Below the pieces are notes generated by a model. It was given only the letters and a program-made list of their open reading frames with translations. It was not told the origin of the DNA and searched no databases. From Clostridium fungisolvens (GTDB taxonomy: Bacteria > Bacillota > Clostridia > Clostridiales > Clostridiaceae), in assembly GCF_014193895.1 (NCBI RefSeq), contig NZ_BLZR01000001.1:2356001-2420000 (forward strand): a stretch of DNA of 64,000 nucleotides. Direction: 5' to 3'. This document shows, piece after piece, positions 17,801-25,912 of this stretch. The stretch's first letter is position 1, and each line of letters begins with the position of its first letter. A program made the translations under genes and the position numbers.

Positions 17801-17903
17801 CTATAGATGAACCACTTCGTAATAGAATTTATATTTTTAAATTCTCTCACCAGAACCCGTGAGAGTTTTAAAAATAGATTTCAGATCGAAGTAGTTCATC
17901 TTT
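17801..17903. repeat. Palindromic intergenic repeat, copy A (family P)
   Basis: About 103 bases from ctatagatgaaccacttcg to cgaagtagttcatcttt. Terminal arms pair (gatgaac-acttcg with cgaagt-gttcatc) and an inner stem ctctcac/gtgagag caps it. It differs from the copy at 44307-44409 at only a handful of positions, mostly in the right arm. No open reading frame. Consistent with a MITE-like or structured-RNA repeat. Confidence 0.85.
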
Positions 17904-17925
17904 GGGAACCCTATATCACTTTGTA

Positions 17926-18010
17926 ATTAAATTTATATTCTTAAAACTTTAACTCAGAGTTAACTAAATTTTAAAAATAAACTCATACTAAGCTGAAATT
18001 TTCCCAGTAA
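17926..18010. repeat. Degenerate tandem copy of family P
   Basis: Directly after copy A, tcactttgtaattaaattta...aactcagagttaact...ttttaaaaataaactc follows the same order of segments as the consensus with many changes. The rest of the 18011-18280 gap is very AT-rich and shows no gene or clear signal. Confidence 0.45.
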
Positions 18011-18279
18011 ATAGCTTCTTATACTAAATCATTTACTAGATTATGATTGGATAAGACAATTTTAATATATAATCCTTTTTTTGGCTATATCTTAACAATA
18101 AATATTTAATTTTAGTTTATTTTATATATTAGGATTAAAATTAAATTCTTCTATTAATTTGATAATATTCAATATTAATATACATTAAATATTAGATTTT
18201 ATTTCGAATTCAATTATAAAATTATTTACTCATTTACGAGTATATTATATTAGATGTTTTCATATTAGAATCAATAATA

Positions 18280-18315
18280 AAAAAAATAGTAGGAGTATTA
18301 CTATCTCCTACTATT
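18280..18315 (-). terminator. Terminator of the SASP gene
   Basis: Perfect 11-base stem aatagtaggag / ctcctactatt, followed leftward by a run of eight T. It lies about 60 bases after the SASP stop. Confidence 0.85.
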
Positions 18316-18375
18316 ATCATTTCACAATTTTTAATTTTTCTGATGATGGATATTATTAGTAAGACTAAATACTTG

Positions 18376-18570
18376 CTATTTTAATCCATCTTCATAGCTT
18401 TGTATCATTTTCTTAACCATATTTCCACCTACAGAACCATTTTCTCTAGATGTAAGGTTTCCATTATATCCTTCTTTTAGATTAACACCAACTTCTTTTG
18501 CTGATTCTTGTTTCATCCTATTTAATGCTTGCTTAGCTTCTGGAACTAAAGTTCTATTACTTCTTGCCAT
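18376..18570 (-). CDS. Alpha/beta-type small acid-soluble spore protein
   Basis: A 64-residue DNA-binding protein that coats and protects spore DNA. Family core is clear: NLKEGYNGNLTSRENGSVGG followed by NMVKKMIQSYE. The germination protease cleavage region is KEVGVNL, close to the EFGV-type sequence. Preceded by AGGAGGGATTTAC and ATG. Shows that the organism sporulates. A sigma-G-like -35 lies upstream. Confidence 0.97.
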   Translation of the reverse strand: MARSNRTLVPEAKQALNRMKQESAKEVGVNLKEGYNGNLTSRENGSVGGNMVKKMIQSYEDGLK

Positions 18571-18614
18571 TGTAAATCCCTCCTAAAAATATCTTTTATT
18601 TGTGTTTCTAATAC

Positions 18615-18644
18615 TATTTTATATAATTATAGATATTATATTCA
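18615..18644 (-). promoter_or_regulatory. Candidate sigma-G promoter of the SASP gene
   Basis: Leftward TGAATA (18644-18639) matches the sigma-G -35 consensus. With a 17-base spacer the -10 reads TAAAATA, a partial match to CATACTA. Expected because alpha/beta SASP genes are forespore-specific. Confidence 0.45.
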
Positions 18645-18679
18645 GGTTGATTATTGGTATATAATGAAACTTCATCCAA

Positions 18680-19528
18680 CTAATGAATAGGCTTTTTCTT
18701 ATATCTTTTTCCAGCAACTTCTACAGTTCCAATGGTGATCAATGCGTTTTCATCAAATCCTTGTACAATACTTTTTACTTTTGCAATCTCTAATCTTGAA
18801 ACCACTACATATATTACATTTGTTTTTATTCCTTTATAGCCACCTTTACCATCTAATAATGTTACTCCACGCCCCAGCCTGTCCACAATAGCTTCTGTAA
18901 TATCTATATGTTTATCCGAAATTATTGTAACAGCTTTTGATTCATCAAGCCCTTCTACAATAACATCTATTACTTTGAATGCAATAAAGTATGCTATTAA
19001 TGAATACATTGCTCTGTCAAAACCAAATATTGCTCCTGAAATTCCTAATATAAAGAAATTAAAAAACATTACAATCTCTCCGATAGAAAAACTCAACTTT
19101 TTATCCAATATTATTGCAGCTATTTCTGTGCCATCTAATGAACCACCATTTCTAATTATCAAACCCACTCCTGTGCCTATAATAACACCGCCGAATACTG
19201 CTGCGAGCAATGTATCATGTGTAATTCCCGGAATAGGGTGAAAAAAGTTAACACTTAAAGATAGGCATATTACTGCAAAAAGTGTTGAAATTGTAAATGT
19301 CTTACCAATATGCTTATAGCCTAAAACAAAAAACGGTATATTTAGCAAAAATGTAAACACTCCTAAAGGTAGCCCAGTCAAATGACTTACCATTATCGAG
19401 ATACCTACTACTCCACCATCTACCAATTCATTAGGTATTAAAAATATTTCTAGTCCTATTGCAGCCAATATTGATCCTATGATTATAAATATTACTTTAA
19501 AAGAAATACTTGCAAATTTACTCCTCAT
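18680..19528 (-). CDS. YitT family membrane protein (DUF161 + DUF2179)
   Basis: A 282-residue protein with five or six N-terminal hydrophobic helices (about residues 10-180), including the family segment IPNELVDGGVVGISIMVSHL and NGGSLDGTEIAAIIL, and a soluble C-terminal DUF2179 domain (about 195-275, with RGVTLLDGKGGYKGIKTNVI). Transport substrate is not known for the family. A paralogue is present at 33213-34058. Single-gene unit. Confidence 0.88.
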   Translation of the reverse strand: MRSKFASISFKVIFIIIGSILAAIGLEIFLIPNELVDGGVVGISIMVSHLTGLPLGVFTFLLNIPFFVLGYKHIGKTFTISTLFAVICLSLSVNFFHPIPGITHDTLLAAVFGGVIIGTGVGLIIRNGGSLDGTEIAAIILDKKLSFSIGEIVMFFNFFILGISGAIFGFDRAMYSLIAYFIAFKVIDVIVEGLDESKAVTIISDKHIDITEAIVDRLGRGVTLLDGKGGYKGIKTNVIYVVVSRLEIAKVKSIVQGFDENALITIGTVEVAGKRYKKKPIH

Positions 19529-19708
19529 TATAACCTCCTCTTAACTAATAAAATACTCTTATTAGTATTATTTTTTTATTTTTATATTATTAATAATAGC
19601 ACATTAATAATATAATGCCAATTTTTTAATGATTTTATATTTGACAACCACTTTTTATATTAAGAAACTTTAATTATTAATTTATTATTAAATTCCAATG
19701 TAACCCAA

Positions 19709-19762
19709 TACACTATATTGTAATTTTATAAAACTTAGTTGTATAATATGCACTATAGTGTA
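19709..19762 (+). promoter_or_regulatory. Promoter flanked by two matching palindromes, upstream of the chemoreceptor-like gene
   Basis: TTGTAA (19718-19723), 18-base spacer, TATAAT (19742-19747). The palindrome TACACTATATTGTA (19709-19722) overlaps the -35, and TGCACTATAGTGTA (19749-19762), extended to 18 bases by flanking tat/ata, covers the expected start point. Centres are 40 bases apart. This is the arrangement expected for a dimeric repressor binding two operators. Confidence 0.65.
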
Positions 19763-19779
19763 TAAATCTTTCTTTTTTT

Positions 19780-19849
19780 AGGAGGTGAACCATTAAATAA
19801 ATATTAATTTATGAAAATCTACAATTTAAATAAGGTGGTAATAAGATGA
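19780..19849 (+). promoter_or_regulatory. Leader with an orphan ribosome binding site and a 12-codon frame
   Basis: AGGAGGTGAACC (from about 19780) has no ATG, GTG or TTG at proper distance; only ATT then a stop follows. A second short frame, MKIYNLNKVVIR from ATG 19811, ends in TGA overlapping the MCP start as ATGA. The MCP itself has AAGGTGG about 8 bases upstream. The leader may couple or tune translation. Confidence 0.35.
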
Positions 19850-21132
19850 AATCTTCTATCAGAAAAAAGCTTATGTATTCTTTTGGTGCTGTAGTGGCAA
19901 GCAGTATATTTATCATAGTCTACATGTATCTTGTTATAAAAGGATATGTAAGCAAGGACAACCTAGACACAATTTTCATAATTGCTACACCAATTGTTCT
20001 AATAAGTATGGCCTTGGCATCTTTTCTTACTTACAAAATCTCAACAAATATCTCAGTTGTAACAAAGGTACTTAATAGAACTGCTGATTTTGATTTTAGA
20101 GTGGATCAAAAGGCTTATGATACTTTGCACAAGATAAGAGGTAATGATGAAGTAAATCAAATGGCTACCTCAGTATCTAAAATGAGATCAGAACTTAGAA
20201 ACTTAATTTTAGCAATAATTGATAGCTCAAATAAAGTTGCTATAGGTTCAGAGGATATGAACAAGATTGTTGAACAAAACGTTTGTACAATTGAATCAAT
20301 AACTAGTGCAGTGAATGGAATAGCTACTGCATCAAACGAATTATCAAGTAATACCTTAAACGGTACAGAAAAACTAGAGCACTTAGCAGATGACATCAAC
20401 AATATAGGAGAATCTACAACTTTAATAAAGCAGTATATAGATAAAACAAAACAATCTAACGATACTGGAATTAGGAATATAAATCAACTTGTAGATACTA
20501 TTAAAGAAAATGAAATTGTATCTGATAAGGTTGCCGTTAGGATTAATAATTTAAAAGAACAATCAAATCATATAAGTAGTATTACCAACACAATAAATGA
20601 TATAGCTAGTCAAATAAATCTATTAGCATTGAATGCATCAATAGAATCAGCAAGAGCTGGTGAATCAGGCAGGGGCTTTGCAGTAGTAGCAAATGAAATA
20701 AAGAAACTTGCAACTGAAACTGAACAATCCACAAAAGAAATAGAAGTTATTATAAGCGATTTTCAATCTATGATTTCTGAGACTGAAAAATATATGACTG
20801 AAGCATCAAATACGATACATAAGACTGGACAAGTTTCAGGTGAAACCGGTAAGACCTTTAATTCAATTAAAAGTGATGTCGACAATATGTTAGACAAGGT
20901 TAATCTACTAATCGGTAACATAAATAAAGTAAATAAGAACAAAGATAATGTTGTAAGTACCATTGAAGAAATAGCTGCAGTTGCTGAAGAATCAGCTGCA
21001 AATACAGAAGAAATTTCAGCCTCACTCCAGGAGCAAAATGCCAATATTGAACAAGTTCTTAATACGTCAAATCATTTGAATGACATTGCTAAAGAGTTAA
21101 ATGAACTTACAAGTAAATTTAAAATTTCCTAA
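19846..21132 (+). CDS. Methyl-accepting chemotaxis-like signalling protein without an external sensor domain
   Basis: A 428-residue protein with two N-terminal membrane helices (about residues 10-30 and 42-62) joined by only about a dozen residues (KGYVSKDNLDTI), so there is no periplasmic-type sensor domain. A HAMP-like linker follows, then the signalling domain with the highly conserved hairpin tip INLLALNASIESARAGESGR and GFAVVANEIKKLATETEQST. Coiled coil extends to the C-terminus (EEIAAVAEESAANTEEISAS). No chemotaxis genes nearby. The tight operator layout upstream suggests on/off control. Confidence 0.92.
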   Translation: MKSSIRKKLMYSFGAVVASSIFIIVYMYLVIKGYVSKDNLDTIFIIATPIVLISMALASFLTYKISTNISVVTKVLNRTADFDFRVDQKAYDTLHKIRGNDEVNQMATSVSKMRSELRNLILAIIDSSNKVAIGSEDMNKIVEQNVCTIESITSAVNGIATASNELSSNTLNGTEKLEHLADDINNIGESTTLIKQYIDKTKQSNDTGIRNINQLVDTIKENEIVSDKVAVRINNLKEQSNHISSITNTINDIASQINLLALNASIESARAGESGRGFAVVANEIKKLATETEQSTKEIEVIISDFQSMISETEKYMTEASNTIHKTGQVSGETGKTFNSIKSDVDNMLDKVNLLIGNINKVNKNKDNVVSTIEEIAAVAEESAANTEEISASLQEQNANIEQVLNTSNHLNDIAKELNELTSKFKIS

Positions 21133-21147
21133 TAATCTTTAAATTTT

Positions 21148-21222
21148 AAAAAGCTAGATTCGTATATAAATAAATTAACTTAACCCCTTAAAGTTAATTT
21201 AAATATGTGAATCTAGCTTTTT
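21148..21222. terminator. Long bidirectional hairpin between converging genes
   Basis: aaaaagctagattcgtatat... pairs almost perfectly over about 33 bases with ...gtgaatctagcttttt around a short C-rich loop. A-run on one side and T-run on the other suit termination of both the MCP gene and the Dabb gene. Confidence 0.85.
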
Positions 21223-21259
21223 ACTTTATATTAAACTAATAAATGTACCAAATAATAAC

Positions 21260-21559
21260 TTAAGCTTCATAGTCAACACAAGTTCGATCGTCTTTAACAG
21301 TACCAACAAACGCTGCTACCTCCATATGTGACGGATGTTTTTGGTATATATCTAAATCTTCATAGCTTTCAAATTCAGAATATAAAACCACATCATAAGA
21401 ATTAGCTGGGTTATTATTTATTCCAACTTCTATTTTACCAATCTCACTGATCTTATCCTTTAAAGACTCTAACCTTATTTTAATCTCATTTGCATTAAAC
21501 TGCTTATCATTTCCTTCAGCATAATCCTTTAACTTCCACATAACTATATGTTTAATCAT
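21260..21559 (-). CDS. Dabb (stress-responsive alpha/beta barrel) family protein
   Basis: A 99-residue dimeric ferredoxin-like barrel protein. Family marks: MIKHIVMWKLKD at the start, a central strand YDVVLYSEFESYEDLDIYQKHPSH with the conserved His, and FVGTVKDDRTCVDYEA at the end. Function of bacterial members is mostly unknown. It converges with the MCP gene and is followed by the shared hairpin. Complete and of normal length. Confidence 0.88.
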   Translation of the reverse strand: MIKHIVMWKLKDYAEGNDKQFNANEIKIRLESLKDKISEIGKIEVGINNNPANSYDVVLYSEFESYEDLDIYQKHPSHMEVAAFVGTVKDDRTCVDYEA

Positions 21560-21832
21560 ACTAATCTCTCCTTATTTCAAAGATATACTGCTTCAATCGA
21601 AACCCTAATTTTAAAACTCATCTAGTTCTAAGAATAGAATTCAAAAATATGAAAATTTATCTAAGTTTTATTTTATTTCAAAAAAATACTATTTGCAAGT
21701 TTAAGCTTTTAAATATTTACTACTGTAATCTTAGTATAATTCTTATTTTTTCTTTTTTATGACACAATTTTGGCTTATTCGTTATATTCTATCTTAAAAC
21801 GGGAAATCCTACTTTTTATAAGGAGTGATCTA

Positions 21833-22186
21833 ATGTTTAATTTTTTTAAAAACTACAACTTGTCAATTATAAAACGAAAGTTGTTAATTATATATCTTCT
21901 TAATGTAACTGATATATTCTTTACGCTTATATTGGTTAATAGCGGATACTTTTATGAAGGCAATACACTGATGGCTGTAATACTCAACACTCCAATTTTA
22001 GCTATTCTATGCAAGACATTAATTCCAGCCACTTTAATTGTTTTTGTATACAATAGAATGAAAAAAGCAACCTTAAATCAATTAATATATTCAAATAAAA
22101 TAATAGTAGCTTGCATCCTTTTCTATTCATTTATAAACCTATTGCATCTAATATGGCTTATAATGTTAAAACTTTATATTAAATAA
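21833..22186 (+). CDS. Small membrane protein, DUF5658-like
   Basis: I choose the ATG at 21833 because AAGGAGTGATCTA lies just upstream; an earlier in-frame ATG has no such site. The 117-residue product has about three hydrophobic helices and the pattern LLNVTDIFFTLILVNSGYFYEGNTLM, where the N..D...T and G...E.N.LM spacing resembles DUF5658 proteins. Function unknown. A bidirectional hairpin separates it from the amidase gene. Confidence 0.65.
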   Translation: MFNFFKNYNLSIIKRKLLIIYLLNVTDIFFTLILVNSGYFYEGNTLMAVILNTPILAILCKTLIPATLIVFVYNRMKKATLNQLIYSNKIIVACILFYSFINLLHLIWLIMLKLYIK

Positions 22187-22194
22187 ATAAATAA

Positions 22195-22237
22195 AAATAA
22201 GGGCTTTAACAATTCTATTATTGCCCTTATTTTTTTA
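22195..22237. terminator. Bidirectional terminator
   Basis: aataagggc...gcccttattttttt, a 9-base stem with T-run. It overlaps the last codons of the leftward amidase gene and follows the rightward gene by about 10 bases. Confidence 0.85.
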
Positions 22238-22967
22238 TACTTTCCTTGAAACTCAGGATTGCTTTTGCTATTGCTTCTGCACACTTAGCTTGTCCATCTT
22301 TTGAGGTTATAAATTTACTATCATCTTTATTAGTTAAGTATCCAATTTCAACTAAAGCTGAAATCGCATCATTATTCTTCAGTACATATAGGGGAGAGTT
22401 ACTTTGGTACTTTATATTGCGTTTTTCAGTATATTTCAATTTATAAAGCTCATTCTGAATATCCTTTGCTAATAATTCATCCTTTGTATTTGGTTCATCG
22501 CACCAAAGCTCGATACCTTTAATTGATGCATCCTTATAACTGTTACAATGAATTGAGACAAATACGTCGGCTTTATTATCATGGGATATTTGCACACGTT
22601 TCTTTAGATCTTCTCTATCATCTGATCCTAATATTGTTTCATCGTCTTTTCTTGTATAAACTACCTTTATATTATTATTCTCAAGAATTTGTCCAACCTT
22701 TAATCCGACTTTTAGTACTATATCTTTTTCAAATACTCCACTGGCACTTTCTGTACCTCTATCATACGCTCCGTGACCAGGATCAATGCAGACTACAAAG
22801 CTTTGTTTTGATTTGACCAACAAAGTAGTGTCATTGACTTTTCCCTTGCTAGAACTAAATATTGAAATAGCACCATTTAATACTAATAATATAAGCATAG
22901 AAATTACTGAAAATGAAAATGCTAGTCTTTCAATCCTAATTTTATATCGTTTTCTTTTCTTTTTCAT
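22227..22967 (-). CDS. cwlD: N-acetylmuramoyl-L-alanine amidase, CwlD-like (Amidase_3)
   Basis: Cell-wall hydrolase that cleaves the bond between N-acetylmuramic acid and L-alanine. A basic N-terminus (KKKRKRYKIRIERL) and one membrane helix (SVISMLILLVLNGAISIF) export it. The catalytic domain has zinc ligands in CIDPGHGAYDRGTES and FVSIHCNSYKD and the catalytic Glu in LVEIGYLTNKDD. The size (246 residues) and single-domain plan match CwlD, needed for muramic-delta-lactam in spore cortex. Another sporulation amidase is possible. Confidence 0.85.
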   Translation of the reverse strand: MKKKRKRYKIRIERLAFSFSVISMLILLVLNGAISIFSSSKGKVNDTTLLVKSKQSFVVCIDPGHGAYDRGTESASGVFEKDIVLKVGLKVGQILENNNIKVVYTRKDDETILGSDDREDLKKRVQISHDNKADVFVSIHCNSYKDASIKGIELWCDEPNTKDELLAKDIQNELYKLKYTEKRNIKYQSNSPLYVLKNNDAISALVEIGYLTNKDDSKFITSKDGQAKCAEAIAKAILSFKESIKK

Positions 22968-23099
22968 TTAAAAATCCCCTAACTACATAGCTATAGACTT
23001 TTTGTATTTATTTCCATATTTATATATTATTTTACATCTACTATCTTAATGTGTAAATATTAAATATATGTATTAAATGTAAAATTTATTACACAAAAA

Positions 23100-23205
23100 A
23101 ATAACTAATAAAATTTGTATTAGCTATTTTTTTGCGCATATGCTTTTCAAATGTATATGAAGAAAACTTTGCGGCAAATATTCTTTTCTTTTTTATTTTT
23201 TATAA
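23100..23205 (+). repeat. Hairpin/T-run intergenic repeat R2
   Basis: Hairpin aataactaata...tattagctatt, then seven T, gcgcatatgc, atgtatatgaagaaaac and a C/T-rich end. The same order of parts as R1, R3 and R4. Lies between the leftward cwlD and MocR genes. Confidence 0.65.
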
Positions 23206-24660
23206 TCATTCTATAGATAATGTTATCTTCTTAATCTCCTCACCTATTACTCTTATACCTTTTTCAATGTCTTTTAAACTTACTTTAGAAAAACCCAGTC
23301 TTAATGTATCATCTCCACTGCCATCAGTATAAAAAATATCACCAGGTGTGAATACTACTCCTCGTTTATAGCAACCTTCAAGTACTTTTCTGCTACTAAT
23401 TCCTTTAAGCTTAACAAATATATGAAGCCCTCCTTCTCCCATGATAAATTCATTAGGTATATGATTCATCACTTCCGAAAAGGTAAAATTATATTTCTCT
23501 CTATAATGCTTTCTTACCTTTTTTAGATACTTGTTAAATGCTCCATTATTCATATAATTGAACAAAAGGGCTTGATCTAAAAAAGAACTGTGTATATTTC
23601 TAGCCCTTTTCACACTTTCTAACGTACTTATAAGTTTCTTATCCGCTAAAACCCATCCAATTCTTAGACCTGGAAAAAGTATTTTAGAAAGACTTCCTAT
23701 ATATATAACTCCATTCCCTTTATTGCATAAACTTGCAAGAGGCGGAACATGAGAACTTGAATACAAAAGTTCTTCGTTAAACCCATCTTCAATTATAGGG
23801 ACAGCATATTTTTCAAATAAATTAAGTACTTTCTTTCTATGTTCTCCTTTCATAACTATCCCAGTTGGATTGTGGTATGATGGTATTATAAAACCAAGCT
23901 TAGGTTTTTCATTAATTAATTTATCCTCAAGTTTCTTAAGATCCATCCCTTCTTGTGTCATTTCTACTCCGAAAATATTAAGTTCATGAGCTCTCATTAT
24001 TTTTAAGGCTGTATTATGAGTTGGATTTTCGCATATTACTTTATCGCCTGGCTCTGTTAATGAGTTTATAAGTATGTCAAAGGCTTCAGTAAATCCATTG
24101 GTTATTAAGATATCTTTCCCATCAGTATTTACTCCCTTATTAGCCATATACATTAATAAATATTCAATAAGTGGTTTATAACCTTGAGCGTAACCATAAT
24201 TAAGCAATTTGTCTCCTTGAAAAGACCAAGTACTTAAAAAAGACCTTTTAAATTCTTCTGTATCAAATAAAGTTTCATCTGGTGCAATGCTTTTAAATGA
24301 AATCATACCTTTTTCCCATGGCAATTCAGTTTTTATTATATCTAAACTTTCACAGATATTGGCATAGTTGTTTATTTTTGAATCCCATTTTATATTAAAG
24401 GCTTTATCTTCATTCTTAAGCTCTAAAGATACAAAGGTTCCTTTTCCCTTCAAGCTTTTAATTACACCATTACTTTCTAAATTTTCATATGCTGTAACAA
24501 CAGTGCTTCGACTTATATTTAATAGTTCACTAACTTCCCTAGTAGAAGGCAGCTTACTCCCTTTTTGAAGTAAGCCGCTATTTATACTTTCTTTTATATG
24601 ATGTTCTATTTGTATATATAAAGGTTCTTTTTTATTAAAATCAAATGACGAAAAAATCAA
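23206..24660 (-). CDS. MocR-type regulator (GntR HTH fused to aminotransferase-like domain), candidate ddl regulator
   Basis: A 484-residue protein with an N-terminal GntR winged helix (about 1-75, with SGLLQKGSKLPSTREVSELL and ISRSTVVTAYENLESNGV) and a class I aminotransferase-like domain that binds PLP. The lysine is in the YIGSLSKILFPGLRIGW segment. It begins 14 bases after the end of ddl, in the same leftward unit. MocR proteins often control PLP-linked genes, and DdlR of Brevibacillus is a MocR that controls ddl, so this may be its counterpart. PdxR or GabR-like roles cannot be excluded. Confidence 0.9.
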   Translation of the reverse strand: MIFSSFDFNKKEPLYIQIEHHIKESINSGLLQKGSKLPSTREVSELLNISRSTVVTAYENLESNGVIKSLKGKGTFVSLELKNEDKAFNIKWDSKINNYANICESLDIIKTELPWEKGMISFKSIAPDETLFDTEEFKRSFLSTWSFQGDKLLNYGYAQGYKPLIEYLLMYMANKGVNTDGKDILITNGFTEAFDILINSLTEPGDKVICENPTHNTALKIMRAHELNIFGVEMTQEGMDLKKLEDKLINEKPKLGFIIPSYHNPTGIVMKGEHRKKVLNLFEKYAVPIIEDGFNEELLYSSSHVPPLASLCNKGNGVIYIGSLSKILFPGLRIGWVLADKKLISTLESVKRARNIHSSFLDQALLFNYMNNGAFNKYLKKVRKHYREKYNFTFSEVMNHIPNEFIMGEGGLHIFVKLKGISSRKVLEGCYKRGVVFTPGDIFYTDGSGDDTLRLGFSKVSLKDIEKGIRVIGEEIKKITLSIE

Positions 24661-24674
24661 ATATCTATCACCTC

Positions 24675-25565
24675 TTAAATTAAGGAATATTCAATTATTT
24701 TATTTAGAAGTTCTGAATACTCCATATTGGCTGCTTTTGCACTTCTAGGAAACAAAGAAGCTTTTGTCATTCCAGGTGCTGTATTCAATTCAAGCACATA
24801 AGCAATTCCATCACTTACTATAATATCAACTCTAACATATGATTTGCAATCAAATATATCCCAGCACTTTGAAGCTATCATTTCCATTTGTTCTTCTAAT
24901 TCCTTTGGCAGCGTTGCTACAACCTCCTCAGTTTTATCATCGAAATATTTTGATTTATAATCAAAGAAGGTTTCCTTTGTTTTGATTTGCAATATAGGCA
25001 TAATATCGCCATTTAATATTGGTATTGTATACTCTTCTCCTTGTAGATACTGTTCAATTAAAACTTCTTTATCATACTTAAAGGCTTCATTAATTGCATT
25101 AATTAACTCACTTCTATTTCTTACAATAAAAGTTCCAACACTGGATCCACCAGAATTAGGCTTTACTACCATAGGGTATTTTAGCTTTTCTATATTATTG
25201 ATTGAAAAAATTTTATTTTTCAAATTTATATCTTCGGCTACATTTAATCCTTGATTTTTCATTATCCTTTTAGCCTGTTTCTTACTCATACAAATTGCAC
25301 TTGTTAAAACGTCGCAACCGGAATAAGGTATTTTCATAGTCTCAAGTATACTCTGAACAGTGCCGTCTTCACCAAAGGCACCATGAAGAGCAATGAACGC
25401 AAAATCAATATCTTTTGCCTTATCAAATATGTCAATCTTAGAATCTATAACTATTGGAATAACCTCATATTTATCTATATCCAAATTTTCAACAATTTCT
25501 TTTCCTGACATCAGAGATATTTCTCTTTCTGATGATACCCCACCCATTAAAACTCCAACTTTCAT
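24675..25565 (-). CDS. ddl: D-alanine-D-alanine ligase
   Basis: ATP-grasp enzyme that joins two D-alanines for peptidoglycan. The 296-residue product starts MKVGVLMGGVSSEREISLMS. ALHGAFGEDGTVQSILE, PYSGCDVLTSAICMSKKQAK, the NSGGSSVGTF loop and the metal site ELNTAPGMT are all present. I choose ATG 25565 because AAGGAGTG sits 8 bases before it; a further ATG and a GTG upstream are too close to that site. First gene of a unit with the MocR gene. Confidence 0.95.
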   Translation of the reverse strand: MKVGVLMGGVSSEREISLMSGKEIVENLDIDKYEVIPIVIDSKIDIFDKAKDIDFAFIALHGAFGEDGTVQSILETMKIPYSGCDVLTSAICMSKKQAKRIMKNQGLNVAEDINLKNKIFSINNIEKLKYPMVVKPNSGGSSVGTFIVRNRSELINAINEAFKYDKEVLIEQYLQGEEYTIPILNGDIMPILQIKTKETFFDYKSKYFDDKTEEVVATLPKELEEQMEMIASKCWDIFDCKSYVRVDIIVSDGIAYVLELNTAPGMTKASLFPRSAKAANMEYSELLNKIIEYSLI

Positions 25566-25782
25566 AAACATCACTCCTTATAGTTTTAATATAAGTATAT
25601 GTGTCAAGCTTATTTTTTTTAAGTACCACTTACTATAGAGTTTTATAAACCTGTGGTATAGATAGACCAGTTCCTAATAAAAGCTATAAATCAAGTTAAA
25701 TATCATTAATTGTTAAACAGGTTATTTGTCTGTTTTTTTATAATGGAAAAGGAATATTTATATATACTTTCCCTTTAAAAGC
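25566..25782. promoter_or_regulatory. Control region upstream of ddl
   Basis: About 220 bases with no gene. It holds the separated inverted pair taccac (25624) / gtggta (25653), an adjacent ggtatagatagacc, and a TTGACA in the leftward direction close to the ddl start. Part of it (tatagatagaccagttcctaataa) resembles the left arm of the family P repeat. Specific promoter elements are not certain. Confidence 0.3.
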
Positions 25783-25820
25783 AAAAAAAACAGCAGGATG
25801 GGGGGATCCAACTGTTTTTT
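25783..25820 (-). terminator. Terminator of the ABC exporter operon
   Basis: Leftward aacag--ggat / atcc--ctgtt stem with a CCCCCC loop, then eight T. It lies about 90 bases after the permease stop. Confidence 0.85.
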
Positions 25821-25912
25821 ACTTACTTGTGTGGTCGATTGTTTTACTATCTTAATTGTATAATCATATTATTAACACAGTATTACTATTTTAAGAATAA
25901 ATCGTTAATAAT

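Noticed and set aside
22523..22816. Rightward frame of 97 codons opposite the amidase gene
   Set aside because: Antisense to the amidase catalytic motifs, composition odd, no ribosome binding site.
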